A stretch of 64,000 nucleotides of DNA from Aspidiotus rigidus (GCA_035079385.1 JAVHKY010000001.1:13726501-13790500), one strand, 5' to 3'; positions 1-11,794 are shown, counted from the stretch's first letter. Numbers and translations: made by a program. Notes: generated from the letters alone by a model not told the origin.

Positions 1-960
1 AGAGATTTTTTTGAATTGACCCTGTAATGTCACGATTTGATGACGTCATAGGTCAGTTTTCGCCGAACGGCGTACGGAAAATTATCCGAAAAAACCCCAT
101 AGAACAGGTTTTAACAGGGAACCTGTTTTATGGGGGGCTTTTTGAGAAATTTTCCGTGCGCCGTCCAGCAAAAAACTTGGAAAAATTTCGACTCTCGAGC
201 TATATATGATAGGGGGGGGGGGGGGAGACTTAGAAAAATTTCGACTATCGCGCTCGCTTTTCGAGTTGTATGAATGAAGGGAGAGAGTGGAAATTTTGAA
301 CTCTGAGCTATACAAATAGAATAAGGGACTTCTCTGTCAAATAAATCTTTCTAACTGCCCTAATCAAAGGGGCAGGCTCGAGGTGAGAAAAAGGAAAATG
401 GTACCATTTTGCGTGGGCCCAGAATAATGAAGAGTTGATAGTAAAATGATCGGGTAGAAAGAAAATTAGAATGCCGTTGCAAGTTTTGCAACGGCGAGCG
501 GGGAACCCGCAACACCTACATTCCACTGCGGAAGGTCTTTAAAAAAGTAGAACATTTATAGAAAATCCTACCATATATAGCTCGAGAGTCAACATTTTTT
601 CAAGTCTTCCTCCTATCCTATATAGCTTAGAGGTCGAAATTATTCCAACTCCCCTCCTCTCCGTGACGTCAACAACCTTGGACTGCTCGCGATCGCGAAA
701 CAAAATTTTCTTAGTCCCCCACCTATCATAACTGAGAGATCGAAATTATTCCAAGTCCCCCTCCTATCATAAATAGCTCAAGAGTCGAAATTTTTCCAAA
801 TCCCCCCCCCCCCCTCTCCATGACGTCTTCAACCTTGGACCGCGCGCGCATTTTCTGAAAGTACCCCCCAACAAAAGGGATAGCGTGTTCCCCGCTAAAA
901 AACCTTAGTCTACTACATTTCTTACGGATAAGGACATTCCTTCTACCCGACTATTTAATT
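1..960. repeat. Modular dispersed repeat cluster
   Basis: No gene is seen. The stretch is a mosaic of short modules that recur elsewhere in the window: a TGACGTCA palindrome (41-48, 664-671), an ACCTGTTTTATGGGG module (about 120-136), a GC-rich ACGGCG module (66-72), and the unit GAGCTATATATGATAGGAGG followed by G-runs, ACTTGGAAAAATTTCGAC and a pyrimidine or purine run. Copies at 180-260 read forward and those at 565-835 read in the opposite orientation. A palindromic motif GTTGCAAGTTTTGCAAC at 476-492 followed by GGGGAACCCGC (500-510) recurs in inverse form at about 21,950-21,980. The family is not recognised. Confidence 0.75.
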
Positions 961-961
961 A

Positions 962-1640
962 CTATCTCAAAGTTGTAAATAACAATTTAAATGTGGACCT
1001 GTTGACAGCAATTTTGCCCCGGGCTCCGTTTAGCTCTTCGCGGCCCTCTTGCAGAGGCGGGCTCTTCTTGGGTGGGGATCTAGAGATGAATTTGCCTACC
1101 GACAAGCGGAACGACGATTTGCCATCAAGGAAACTTTTACTAGAGCTCGACCATGGTTTCTTAATACGGAGGTGATTTTTGTAGTCGGAAGCAAGAAGGG
1201 GAGATTGATCTGACATTTTTATGAGAGCACCAGTAGCCTTCTTAGCAGCTTTGTCGACGAGGTCATGTTCTTGTAAGTCGATGTTGCAGTTAATTGAGTT
1301 AAGTGTAATTCGTAGCATAGATGAATTCTTTGAATGAGAGGGTCAGAGCTGTAAGGGTAGTGAGAAGTAGAAAGTTGTTATTCGGTGGGAATTGAGTGAG
1401 ATGAGAAAGACGGGCAAAGATGGCCCTGACTTCAGTAGTATATAAAGAGGCTCTGATGCGGACTCGGTGGAAGAGTAGAACGCCGTCTACAGAATAAGCA
1501 TAGGCAGCTCTATTTCCACGTTTTGATCCACTCGAGTAGCAGAATATTCTTGGATTGAAGTTTTGATGCGGTGGATGTAGGTGGATTTATTCTGATTGAT
1601 GTGTTGTAAGGGGTAGATTAGAAAACGTTTGTTAAGGAAT
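962..1640 (-). pseudogene. LINE RNase H / C-terminal fragment (I/Jockey group)
   Basis: On the minus strand, from about 1,560 down to 1,320, a translation resembles the RNase H domain of I/Jockey-group LINEs (a GSKRGNRAAYAYSVDG stretch, then residues like YTTEVRAI). It passes into the 118-codon frame 1,318-962, which contains the end of RNase H (DLVDKAAKKATGALI). RNase H in these elements removes the RNA template during target-primed reverse transcription. The frame is broken between the two parts, no RT domain is seen next to it, and the copy is clearly 5'-truncated and dead. Sequence up to about 1,900 may also belong to it but is too decayed to read. Confidence 0.55.
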
Positions 1641-3689
1641 TCTTCGAGGAGACGGAACTGAATTTATTTATCAGCAGGTGTCGAGAGGATTAGTCTTCGG
1701 AGGGAAAATAGAATTGTAAATCGGTAGGAGTAGGAATTGAGAACTTGAGATGAAAAAATTTGTGGTGAGGATGAGTCTGCGCTCTATATTAGACTATTAG
1801 CGCTGAAGGTCGATCCAACATTATGGTGATGATGACGAGAAGATGGAGAGAGTGGTGGTCCTACGCCGTCAGGATTGAAAACCCAGATTGGATTCAGAAA
1901 AGTTTTCAGGCATACTAAAATTCTCGTAAAGAATCGAGGGGAAATACAGATACATAAAAGTACAGTTCATTCAAGTTATTTCTACAATTCAAAAGCAATT
2001 TTTAATTGATTTTTTGGATAAATCTGAGCAGGAAATTCGTTTCTATTTATTCATACAGCAATGTCGACCTATAACACGTGTGCCCAGTTGATACGTAAAA
2101 TGGTTCGCACTGATAACGAACATTTTCCATCAGTCTACAAAGCGGTCACGCCTCGACGCGAAATTTAGCCAAGAAAAACTGTACTTTTTAAGTACTCTTT
2201 ACAGAAAATGATCCGACAAGTCGTTAAATTGAGATATCCACCGCAAATTGGAAGTACTCGCCGCGGGCATAGCGCGCGATTGCGTACACGCTAGACGGGC
2301 ACTGCGCACTTCCAATTACCGCGTACGTACTGCACCATTTAGGCCAATTACTTCTTCTGTCCGAACAATGAGAGATTTTTTAACGCAGTTCGCAATATTT
2401 TGCGTACCCAGCTCGTTAATATATATGCATAATATTATGCACTACCTAAGACAGAATGCAACCGTACGTCCGAGCGGGAATCGACTACGAAATATACGTC
2501 ATGCGAGTAGCAGACTACACAGTTATAAGCATCGCGAAAAAGTCGTAAATCGTTAAACGCAGCGGATTTCAAACGTAAAACCATTAATATAGTCGGTGTT
2601 TTATTGTTTATGGCGATTCACGTTGAAACCATTGCGACCGATCGGTCACGGAACATTTGATAAAAAACTGATTTCAGGGTTTTGACGTTTTCTCTCCTCG
2701 TACCCGTAACTTCGTCTTCGTCTCTCGCGTCGGTAACGCAGTTCTTCATTCTCGCGCTGGGTGTCACATAAAAAAAGGCAAGAAAAATAAATAAAAACAG
2801 AACAACGCGTCGTCGAGGGGATCTCGTCAATTCGAATTTTTGTCCACGCTGAAAATATAACGTAAACATAAAAAAAAATAATAAAATTGTGCATTTAAAA
2901 ATAGAGAAGGACCGGAGAGAGGATGGCGTGAAGAAGAAATAAAAAAAGAACAATAACCATGTGTTCTTTTAGTGAATTAGCGATATAAGTTGAATATATA
3001 GTGTCGTGGGACCTTTTTGAGGTATTGAGAATACATGTACAGTTTACTCAAAAATAAGTATTTGCGCCAAGGAGACCTGCATCTAAAATCAGTCTCTAAA
3101 TAGTTAAGACATCACAGATGATAACAGCTCACAGTACTTGGAGAACTGCTGCAATCATGTGCAATAAAACAAGGAAAGAATTTCACATCCAAAGAACAGG
3201 AATTAGGAAATAAGAAGAGAACACATGGTGAATCCCCCTTTTTTCGTGATTCATAGGTTCGAGGGTATGTGGTTGAAATCCTTGAGGATATGGAAGGCGG
3301 TTTGAGATTTAACGGCACAATGGTCAAACCATTTTAGACAATATGGAAAGAAATAAAACTGGAGACGTGAAATGTAGAGCTACTACTAAGGGTAAGTAAA
3401 TCACGGTCCGGTCATTATTCTGAGTTAATCAAATTAACAACCTTGCTCATCTAAATAGCTTGACCCGAGTGCCTCTCTATATTATATTTTCAAGCTAGGG
3501 AAATTATATTTTTTGAGAGATTTAGCACAGTAGATCCGCGTAGATAAAATGCCAACCTACTGCTAAATATCAAGGTCTAATATAGTTGTTGGTATCAGCG
3601 CGTTGATTATTTGGCTTTTTAAACGGGTTGAATTTTTGGTAGCAATACGGTGCACAACTTACTAGATAAAAGAATAATCAGTTTGTAAA
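1641..3689. other. No recognised gene; unassigned DNA
   Basis: No convincing coding region is seen. 2,245-2,335 is locally rich in CpG and GCGC and contains a short inverted pair TTGGAAGT (about 2,247) and ACTTCCAA (about 2,308). 2,640-2,950 is purine-rich with long A runs, so its minus-strand frames are low-complexity (Phe/Ser/Arg rich) and not trusted. Nothing else stands out. Confidence 0.5.
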
Positions 3690-5190
3690 TGTTCAACTGA
3701 ATGCGAGCACTTGCCGAATGCGCGCAATTTGTGAGTGCGTGATTTGTTGACTGCGCGCTGTCAGCCACCATTTTGTTGAGTGTGCGCAGTCTGCAAGATA
3801 AGAGAAGAACGCGCAAATGATTTTTTTGACACAGATGCGGTGACTCATTTCTGCGAAATGTGCGAGTCTTTTTTGACACTGAATTGACATTATTTTCGTG
3901 CAAAACGAATATACAGACGTTGGAAATGAGTGATTTTCAAGGCTGACATTTAAACAGATAGGTTTACAAGAAGGAGCAAGTTGCAAAAAATATTCAATCA
4001 ATAAGGAAGATTTATTTGTAGTTGTGGTTAATGGAGTCAATCTTTTATTTATTTGAAAAACTTCGAGGTCTGACTCAGTTAAAGTTAGTACTATAGTATT
4101 TAGGTACGAATTCAAGCGTAGAAGAAAAGCAAGTTGGAAAAACTGAATGGCAGAAACCGCTATTGCTCTTCTTAAGTGTATAAAGAATAAAATTTCTTTA
4201 CAGCCATATCATTTAAAAGATCAAAGATCTTAAATTTTATAAGTATAATAAATATAGATAAGAACACACAACCTCCCACCCCAGCAATCCGCTGATGATC
4301 TAGTTCCCATTGAGTCTTTCTTCAACTACAAAACTTGAAGCTCAAATAGAATCGATACGATTTCTTAAATTGTGGTCAGTAATACCAAAGGAAAAGATAC
4401 TCAAACACAAAATTTTTCACAAGAGCCACAGAATTTTTAAACAGACCGGAGCGCTTTTGGTTAAACAGGCATCATCAAGCAAGATTCTGTAGCTTTTGTA
4501 AAAAACTCTTTGTGCTTGTTTCCTTCGGTTGGAAGTTCTTGAAGAGTGAACACTGCCAAGAAAAGCAATAATGGCCTTCTTCCTTTTGTGATCCTGAAAA
4601 CCGTTTCCTCCTCTCTATAATTTCCGTTTCATGGTAATTGTAACTAGAAAATTTTCCTAGTTTTTCTTGCGACATGATGCCAACAATTTTCAAGATAATT
4701 TAACAAAACTGGTTTCCTGAATTTTTAAGCGGCGAAATGAACGGTCCCCCTTTTATAACATCACAATTTGGATACGGCTACTTTTTCAAATAGTTTATTA
4801 ACAAAAGCGACAGAGGTTTCTGTCCTTCTCTACTTCTCATCTAAATATTAGCGCTATTTGCATAAACTACATCTACTACGTTACTGCTGAGTCAGATCTC
4901 AAAATTCTTCACCATTATATTTCCTTCTTGTAAACCTATTCTTTTAGATATCAGTTTTAAAAATCAATTATTTTTTTCTACATCTAGACGAAAATAATAT
5001 CATTAGTGTCAAAAGAGACTTATCGAATGCGCGCCGAATCTGTGTGTTTGTGTCAAAAAAAAAAGGTACCAATTCTTTGCTTATCTTACAGATTGTGCGC
5101 ACTCAGTAAAATGGTTCTTGATAGCGCGCAATCAACCGATTTGTTTTACAAATTGCGCGCACTTGGCAACTGCACGAATTCGGCTCAACA
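3690..5190. repeat. Long inverted repeat, arms about 280 bp
   Basis: The minus strand of 3,690-3,985 matches the plus strand of 4,915-5,190. Shared landmarks, in order, are CTTCTTGTAAACCTAT, ACGAAAATAAT, AGTGTCAAAA, a CTTATCTT(A/G)CAGA(C/T)TG stretch, AAAATGGT, AGCGCGCA and ATTGCGCGCA. The arms are diverged (roughly 75-80% by eye) and flank about 930 bp with no recognisable gene. The same reading frame is open across part of both arms (a shared KMV-DSAQST core), which may reflect a former coding sequence or only the repeat. This fits a foldback element or two opposite insertions of one repeat. The outer ends fade near a TTC(A/G)G(T/C)(T/C)(G/C)AAC motif. Confidence 0.65.
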
Positions 5191-6180
5191 CACACGTTTA
5201 GAAGTTAAAGAAAACAGTTCCACAGATTTTGTTAATTGATAAGCTTTTTCCTACATTGTACTTGAAACAAATTACCTCGTCTCCGACTCTAGTTCACTCC
5301 CCGGAAGCAATATTACCATGTTCTCGAGAAGTTCGCAAAAAAAAACTTATTTATTTAACGAGGTTGAAAGAAGATATGTGACACAATTTTGTAGAAATTT
5401 TGTAGAATTCTCAAAATATTGCTAGTCTACTCACGTTAAACAGGCACGCTCAATTTACAGCTCGCAAAGAGCCAAAAATGAGAATGAAGACACAAAAATT
5501 TCTCAATATTGTTAAAAATCCTGTTGTTTTAAGAGAATTTCGAATGATGAAGACAAATTACAAAAATATTACGAAAATAATATTGGCATAATTTTTGATT
5601 GATCCTCGAAAACCACTGATTTCCATACCATGTACATTCTAATCAATTGTTTTTCTTTTGACGTCGCTCTTTATTGAACTGTACTGAAAGTCTACAACCA
5701 TATCCCTGGTGCGCCCTCTCCTAAGGGGATAAAACGCGTCAGAAAAATTAAATAAGAAAATTTGCCAGAGAGAAAGCGTGTTTTGCACTAAATTACACAT
5801 TGAAATTATCTCTTGTGAAATTTACATAAAGGCAGAAAAAAAGCTCCAAAAGCACGCCGCAATTGTTGTCGCGCATTTTGTGCTCTGGTATGTTGTCATT
5901 ACCCTTCCATGTAGAAAATTCAAATTAATAAGACGACAATATATACTGCACGTTTCCTTCACCCATGAGAGCCAAGAAAATTGGCACACAAATCCCATCC
6001 GTAAGTGGATAACTGGTCCAGGCCAGAGTATACGGGAAGAATGTATGCTGGCTGCGAGAACGACGCCCTGAAGCGTCCCATCGTGAAAATTTTTCAAAGT
6101 TCCAAGGTCAATGGGTACGGATAACGCGGATACGGAGGTAGCCGGACAGAATTTGGTTCACAACCGACACTATTTGCAAA
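5191..6180. other. No recognised gene
   Basis: Open frames of 91-97 codons lie on both strands at 5,778-6,097, but neither shows a domain I recognise. They overlap each other almost completely, so at most one could be real. There are no clear splice signals or repeats. Confidence 0.4.
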
Positions 6181-6420
6181 ATTGGTTCTTAGTTCCCCTC
6201 CCATCACATATAGCTCGGATTGGACTTGAAAATTATAATCTCCGAGCCATATATGATAGGAGGGGAGACTTCAAAAAATTTCGACCTCCAAGCTTTATAT
6301 GATGGGAGGGGGCCAAGTCCAACATTATTGGCAAAAATTGTTCAAGTTCCTCTCCTATCATATATGTATCGGATTGGACTTGACTTCCGAGCTAAAAATA
6401 TGATGGGAAGGAAAAGGACT
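6180..6420. repeat. Modular dispersed repeat, mixed orientations
   Basis: Four degenerate copies of the CTCC-TATCATATATAGCTCGGA / ACTTG-AAAATTTCGACCTCC module alternate in orientation within 240 bp (about 6,195, 6,240, 6,290 and 6,355). The short frames running through it are made of the repeat. Confidence 0.7.
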
Positions 6421-7899
6421 CAGAAAAGCTCTTACTTTATGTCTATATACACTATGATATCCCTACAAGGGATTCACAAAAACTTAAGAATCTTCAAGAT
6501 TTCAATTCCAATTCTCAATATCAAAACCAATTCGATCCACACATCAAATTCCATGTGTTCCTCAATGAACTTCGTTAAGGAAGCCTTCGTTTTTTATCAC
6601 CTTGATGATGCCATCAGTGACCTTGACCGAGGCTTGATATATTGTATGTTAGGCTGACTAGCTCATCTTGCCTCCTGTACAGTACTAAGCTCTCTGTACT
6701 GTACAGATTTTCACTGCGACCACTCCAGGAGAAACCGTCACGGTTCTCGTTACACCTGATGACATCATGAGTGACCTTGACCTACTTTAGAGACTTGAAG
6801 GAATTTCAATCTTCTCTACTTCAGGACCAGTATCCCTCATCTTTTGTATATTACGCCACTACAGCTAACGTATTCCCCTAAACTAGGCTTTCTCTACGCT
6901 AGAGCAACATGAAGACTTCACTGGGATTTGTTCCAAAAATTAAAAAAATATCGACCTCTGCCTATATAAGTTAGCCTCTAATACATGTAAGAATCATATA
7001 ATCAATATCAAAAATCATGCCACTCAACTATCCGGCTACTTTACAGCAAAATCGATTAGCAGAGCTCGGTAGCTTATTAACTGGCGATTCGCAACTTTGA
7101 CTGCGAGTGCCAATGCGACGCCACCAACACCAAAATTCGTGAGAACGGTAGAGAGTTCTTACATACATACATTAGGCTGAATTATGCTCAGGCCAACATA
7201 AGTTAGCCTAAGTTATAGCAAGTTGAGAAATATTAGCGGTGAGAGACGTTACTATGACGTCATCATGGCCGAGTCAAAATTCGATATAATAGGGAGAATA
7301 GATTTGGTATGATCGATAAAATCGTACATGAACACTTCTTTCTCTTAACTTTCTCGTATCTTTCATTGTAGCACCAAGGATGCTGTACGACCATCGTTAT
7401 TTTGATCCTACTTTCTCCACTCGTTCAACTGTAAGACGGTATCTGTGATTCAGATTCTACCATTTCACTTGCTTCTTTTTCTAGACTTCTTCATATTTTT
7501 TCTCCTGACACCAGGGGTGCTGTAAGACCGCACCCACTAAAAAAAACCTCCCCAAATAAAATTAGGTTTGGCTAGTTTCTTTGACATTTTTGTGCACTCC
7601 AAGTAAAACAGAAAAATGGCCTCCTTCACATTTTCACCGAGGACCGTTTCTCAAAACTGTATTGTCATGACACCCGCAATATCATTTTCACTACCTATCG
7701 AACAACCTATCAAACTTGTACTTTTCCCTTTAAAACTTCCGCCATTTTTTGTTCTTTTCTAAGAGTGTCTCTGCTTTATCAATTTTCTCACCTACTCATA
7801 ATCTACCTTCTCTATCATTATTATTATTATTTGAGCTCTAGCTACACTTAGGAATATTAGCTCGGCGTTAGCTATTATATTTGAATGTACAAAAGAGTT
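6421..7899. other. No recognised gene; small repeats and one hairpin
   Basis: An 11-bp perfect inverted repeat (CTGTACAGTAC / GTACTGTACAG) lies at 6,675-6,706. The phrase GCACCAAGGATGCTGTACGA (about 7,373) is partly repeated at about 7,512 (CACCAGGGGTGCTGTAAGA). A TGACGTCA palindrome is at 7,255-7,262. The GATCGATAAAATCG phrase at 7,311 recurs at about 51,596. No gene is supported. Confidence 0.45.
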
Positions 7900-8300
7900 G
7901 AAGAGAAAAACATTAAAAAACTTTAGTTGTGTATACGAGTGGGTAAATTGCAGATATTTGTAAGGGCTTTTGTGAGGGAGCAGGGGGTATTAATAGCAGT
8001 AAGAAGCGGTAGGAGTTGGGGACAGGAGAAAAAAAGGTCGACTGTGAAATTATTTTGCAGTTGGGGCAAGATGGTGAAGTACGAGTATGTAAGTATGTGA
8101 GGATTGGTTTGGTGGAAGTTGGTAATTCTTGTGTGACCAATTCTTAATTGGATAAGGTTTGTTGAGAGAATGGTTCAAGTGGAGAAGGATATTTTTGGCG
8201 GGTGAAGATTTGGTTGAAGATTGGAAGGTGAGGAGAGACAGAGGATAAAAATTTAGAGGTTAGAATGAGTCTATGGAAGTGGGGGTTAGGGCTGTAGCCC
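7900..8300 (-). pseudogene. Possible LINE remnant outside the inverted repeat
   Basis: Read on the minus strand, this C-rich stretch has the composition and short phrases (for example CTCTCCTCACC and AACCAAATCTTC) of the region between the RT thumb and the RNase H domain of the LINE copies at 46.9-47.1 kb and 28.9-29.1 kb. It may continue the LINE fragment at 12,406-12,719, split by the large inverted repeat. No catalytic motif is visible; the call rests on weak similarity. Confidence 0.25.
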
Positions 8301-8849
8301 AGGCAGATTAGGTTTTGAAATGGAAATAAATGCCGGCAAAGGTTTTTTTCGTGGATTATGTTTAAAATGGTCTCCTGATAAACATACTAAAAGTCCACAG
8401 CGATCAGAGAGCGCCCCCCCCCCCAAAAAAAAAAAGGGAGTAAAAGTAACACAAAAATTAGTTTTCTGAGAATAAATCGAAAACTAAGCTTCAGAGAAAA
8501 AAAAGTTTCGAACAAAAGTTGTTCCTCATCAAATTTCCTATAAATTTCAGTCTTTGTATGTCAACTTAGCCAAATAACTCGCGATTTTTAAAAATTTTTG
8601 ATGTTAATGTAGTCAAATTAGACACGTTTCGGAAAAAAAAAGAACATTGCGACATAGTAAAGGTCTGATTGCTGGAAATTGTCAAGAATGAAGTCCAAAA
8701 CAACATATTAACTTCTCCGCGTTTTTCCCCAAGAGCATCTTTTTTATGAGGGTTGAAACCCCCTCAAAATCAGTTTTTTGTAAATATCCCGCTTGATAGG
8801 CATTTTAGAGAAAAAAGTCATCAGTCAAAAATTATTCCTCGTGAAATCC
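8301..8849 (+). repeat. Left arm of 4.1-kb inverted-repeat structure
   Basis: This arm matches the reverse complement of 11,821-12,405 over about 550 bp. Landmarks in order are AGATTAGG, AATGGAAATAAATGC, GGCAAAGGTTTTTTTCGT, GATTATGTTTAAAATGGTCT, CGATCAGAGAGCGC, a C-run, TCGAAC-AAAGT(T/C)GTTCCTC, AAATTTCCTATAAATTTCA, CAATCAGACC (in the complement), CGCGTTTTTCCCC, GGGATATTT and AAAAATTATTCCTCGTGAAAT. No coding domain is recognised in the arms. Confidence 0.8.
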
Positions 8850-9810
8850 AGGCAAACTTGCTGAATTTCTTATTGTTCCAGGCAATATAGGGAATGATAC
8901 CAAGAAGCTTGTTATCTCTTGTTTCTCCGTTTTGATAATTGCAAGACTCATGTAGTCAATCTCTCACCGCAAAACAAGCTTCTCGGGAGATCGCCTGAAA
9001 TGGCGGAGCAAGTTTGCCTGACCCAATCGACTATCAACGTGAAACCCTCATGCGACTACGCCAACTTTGACAACGAGCGCGTTATTCTCGGATTTGTATT
9101 GCGACGGTTCTTATTGAATTTGTGGGAGCACACAACAATAACAAGGTTCTTGGTGACACAATTCCACACGTTAGCCCACTTCAATTGTACGCGGGTCGAA
9201 GTCAAAATATCACCACGAGTCCACAACAGAAGACCACATCCATTCCCACCATCGCTTGAAACAACCAGAATGGAAAACTTGAGAGCATAATACAGCAAAA
9301 ACGTAGCACACGAAATTCAGTTTGTTTTCAGTCCGAAAATGGAGCACGATATGCTGGCCTGGCCTGGCATACAGCCCCCTCATAAGGTTGGAAGGGGAAG
9401 AAGACCAGCACGTACGTAAAACTCTACGGCACAACCCAGTACAAACGAATCCACCCACTCCACCTAGAAAAACGAAATGGGGGAAGGGCTCGCATGTTTA
9501 GAGCCCCCCATTCAGCTTATACATGCATAAGAAAGAATTTTAAAATGTCTGCCCATATATGAAAAACTTTATTTTCATGTATGATAGGCAGTTGATTATA
9601 CCTTTCTCAAAATAATATCGTGCACCAAATTCCCTGTGACAATTAATTAAAACTAATAAAATAAGTATACGTTTCATCGTATGTACTAGCGACATATTAA
9701 CGTTACCTTCGCGCGTAACCACCGCGGAACGACGTCATCTCTAGGCAAGGAGCGCATTATTCACGGATTTGCATGGCGGAGGCTCAATTTCCCTGAATTT
9801 TTGAGCTGAC
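8850..9810. other. Loop of the inverted repeat, no recognised gene
   Basis: This stretch lies between the left arm and the LINE insertion. Short frames on both strands (for example 8,919-9,290) show no domain I recognise. Before the LINE landed, the loop would have run directly into 11,795. Confidence 0.4.
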
Positions 9811-9825
9811 TATCACGTGTAGGTT
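9811..9825. repeat. Target-site duplication, left copy
   Basis: The 15-mer TATCACGTGTAGGTT is repeated exactly at 11,780-11,794. It abuts the first codons of the inverted LINE segment, as a target-primed insertion requires. Confidence 0.85.
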
Positions 9826-10620
9826 TATTGTGTGAAGGTGATCAATGGTTGAGTAATTTTTTGTAAAGCCAGCCTGTTCTTTTGGTTGTTGGAAGTCAAG
9901 GAAATTTTTTAATCTATTTGCTATGATTTTAGAGAAAATTTTTGCAAAAGTCTGACATAGGCTAATTGGTCGGTAGTTTTCGATTCTATGTTTATTACCT
10001 TTTTTAAATATAATTATTACTTCAGACTCCTTCCATTTTGCAGGTATAATTTTTGCCTTTATTACACTGTTAAATAGCTCAGTCAATTCCCGGATAAGTG
10101 CTCTCCCCCCATTTTTTAACATTTCATTCGTTATTCCATCAGGTCCCGGGGCTTTTCCGTTTTTTAAGTTCTTAACTATGTATTCCACTTCCAATAGAAG
10201 AATTTGGGGTTCGTTCTCACATTCTTCATCTAGTATATCCGTCCAACTCTCTGCTTTATCAGGGTCATCGTACAATTCTGAGTAATACTCCGTTATTCTT
10301 TGATTTATTTTTCTCCTATCATATACTCTATTTCCTTCTGAGTCCTCGATATAAGTGATCCATTTTCGCCCTATAGCCATATTCTTTCTTATCTTTTTTG
10401 TGCTTTTTGTTGTGTCGAGTATTGATTGTATCATTTCGCTCGTCTTTTTCTCATTATGCCATCTTAATTCTCTCTTTATCACTTTGCAGACTTCGCTTAG
10501 CTCTACTTTATCTACTTCGATTTTTTCTTCTTTCTTTTTATTTTCTCCCTTTTATCGATTAGATCCAAAATTTCTACTGGTAGTGAGTCCTTCTCCTTCT
10601 TGTTTTTGAGACTATTTTTC
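9826..10620 (-). pseudogene. LINE RT N-terminal part (inverted segment)
   Basis: The frame is open from 10,482 to the insertion edge; its last 12 or so codons are target sequence. Visible RT landmarks are KNGKAPGPDGITNEML (the conserved linker before RT), WKESEVIIIFKKGN, ENYRPISL (RT motif 1) and QAGFTKNYSTIDHL (motif 2 region). Before it, from about 10,620 to 10,482, are decayed codons of the region between endonuclease and RT (VELSEVCKVIKRELR). The family is the RTE clade: the RT copies element RNA at a nicked target. This half has no start codon of its own and cannot function alone. Confidence 0.85.
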
Positions 10621-10629
10621 GTCTCTTTT

Positions 10630-11698
10630 AATAAAATGCAATGAATATAATAAAGGTCTACATCTCTTATTCGTCGACTACACGAAAGCTTTTGACACAG
10701 TCAAACACAAAAATATGTTAGAGGCTCTAGAAAACCAAGGTGTCCCAAAGCACTACCTAAAAATAATAAAAGAAATACACAAAGCCTATGGCAAAAATTA
10801 GAACAGAAATATCGGGGGAAACTTTTGAAGTCAAGAAAGGAGTCAAACAAGGGGAACCCATGTCATCAATAATATTTAACGCTGTTTTGGAGCAAGTATT
10901 TAGAAAATTGAATTGGAAAAAAAAAGGACTGGAAATTAATAGAGAAACAATCTACGTTTTGCTGATGATGTAGTACTAATAGCGAGCAAAGCAGACGAAC
11001 TAAAAGTAAAGTTCGAAGAGTTAAATGAGGAAGGGAAGCACTTTGGGTTTGAAATTAACATTAAAAAATCAAAAATTATATCGAACGAAAAAATACAAGA
11101 TAAAATCTACATAAAAAAAGAAAATAACACAGAAATAGTGGAACAGGCCGACAAAATAATATACTTGGGACAACAAATATCCCTACACAAAAAGACAGAA
11201 AAAGAAGTGGGACGCCGAATAGCCTTGACATGGAAAAAATACTGGTCACTAAAACATATAATGAAGGGACCTCATAAAAACTCCCAGAAAAGCGAAATTC
11301 TGAATAGCTGTGTACTCCCGACTCTAACTTACGGAGCCCAAACATGGGCTTTGTCAAGGAAGGACGAGAACAAAATTAGGTCTACTCAAAACGCGATCGA
11401 GAGATCAATCGTTGGAATAAAGAAGAAAGATAAAGTGAGAATGGAGCTAATAAAAAAGAAGTTGACTGGAAACAGAGACTTTCTGGAAACAATCAAAACG
11501 CTTAAATGGGACTGGACAGGACATGTATACAGGCAACCGAAAGAGCGTTGGGCTCATAAAATTACTCTTTGGTATGTATACGGCAAAAGAGGGAGTGGGA
11601 GACAAAACACGCGCTGGAGAGATGCAATAGATAAATTTACAATATTAATAAAATGCACCATCGAGTCGCTCATGACAGGCAGGAATGGGCAAGACTGA
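10630..11698 (+). pseudogene. LINE RT palm/thumb and C-terminal part
   Basis: Plus-strand codons give FVDYTKAFDTVKHKNML (RT motif A with catalytic Asp), GVKQGEPMSSIIFNAVLE (motif B region) and RFADDVVLIA (motif C, catalytic Asp pair kept, at about 10,952). Next come the KKSKIISN, IIYLGQQI and CVLPTLTYGAQTWALS stretches typical of RTE thumbs and the C-terminal domain WDWTGHVYRQPKERWAHKI, with stop at 11,696-11,698. At least two single-base frameshifts are seen: one around 10,780-10,790 and one just before the FADD motif at about 10,950. Decay is otherwise light, so this is one of the younger copies in the window. Confidence 0.85.
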
Positions 11699-11779
11699 GG
11701 GAGGCCTTTGCCCGATTTACGGGCCATTTCTAATTTTCTTCAGTAATTGCAAATAAAGGCTTATTATTATTATTATTAT

Positions 11780-11794
11780 TATCACGTGTAGGTT
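11780..11794. repeat. Target-site duplication, right copy
   Basis: Exact copy of 9,811-9,825, directly after the TTA-repeat tail of the LINE. Confidence 0.85.

Larger units (their letters stand above)
9826..11779. mobile_element. RTE-type LINE with 5' inversion (twin-priming product)
   Basis: The element is two oppositely oriented pieces of one ORF: 9,826-about 10,620 on the minus strand (linker and RT fingers) and about 10,622-11,779 on the plus strand (RT palm, thumb, C-terminal domain, 3' UTR). The minus piece ends in RT at a DHLHTIN phrase, and the plus piece starts a few residues later in the same protein at NKGLHLLFVDYTKAFD, so almost nothing was lost at the junction. It ends in a (TTA)n tail (from about 11,759), and a 15-bp direct repeat flanks the whole. 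A GCCCG-ATTTA-CGGGC hairpin lies at 11,710-11,724 before the tail. The copy is 5'-truncated, lacking the endonuclease domain, and sits in the loop of the 8.3-12.4 kb inverted repeat, so it is younger than that repeat. Confidence 0.9.

Noticed and set aside
2248..2556. 102-codon plus-strand frame as a gene
   Set aside because: Arg-rich translation of a CpG-rich patch, no domain, no conserved motif and no clear splice or promoter support.
2618..2953. 111-codon Phe-rich minus-strand frame
   Set aside because: Produced by A-runs and purine-rich low-complexity DNA.
3619..4115. 94- and 140-codon minus-strand frames as genes
   Set aside because: They overlap each other and lie largely within an inverted-repeat arm; a repeat origin is simpler.
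9784..11698. Two separate LINE insertions in opposite orientation
   Set aside because: The protein content is colinear and non-overlapping, only one tail and one pair of target duplications exist, and the duplications flank both pieces together.
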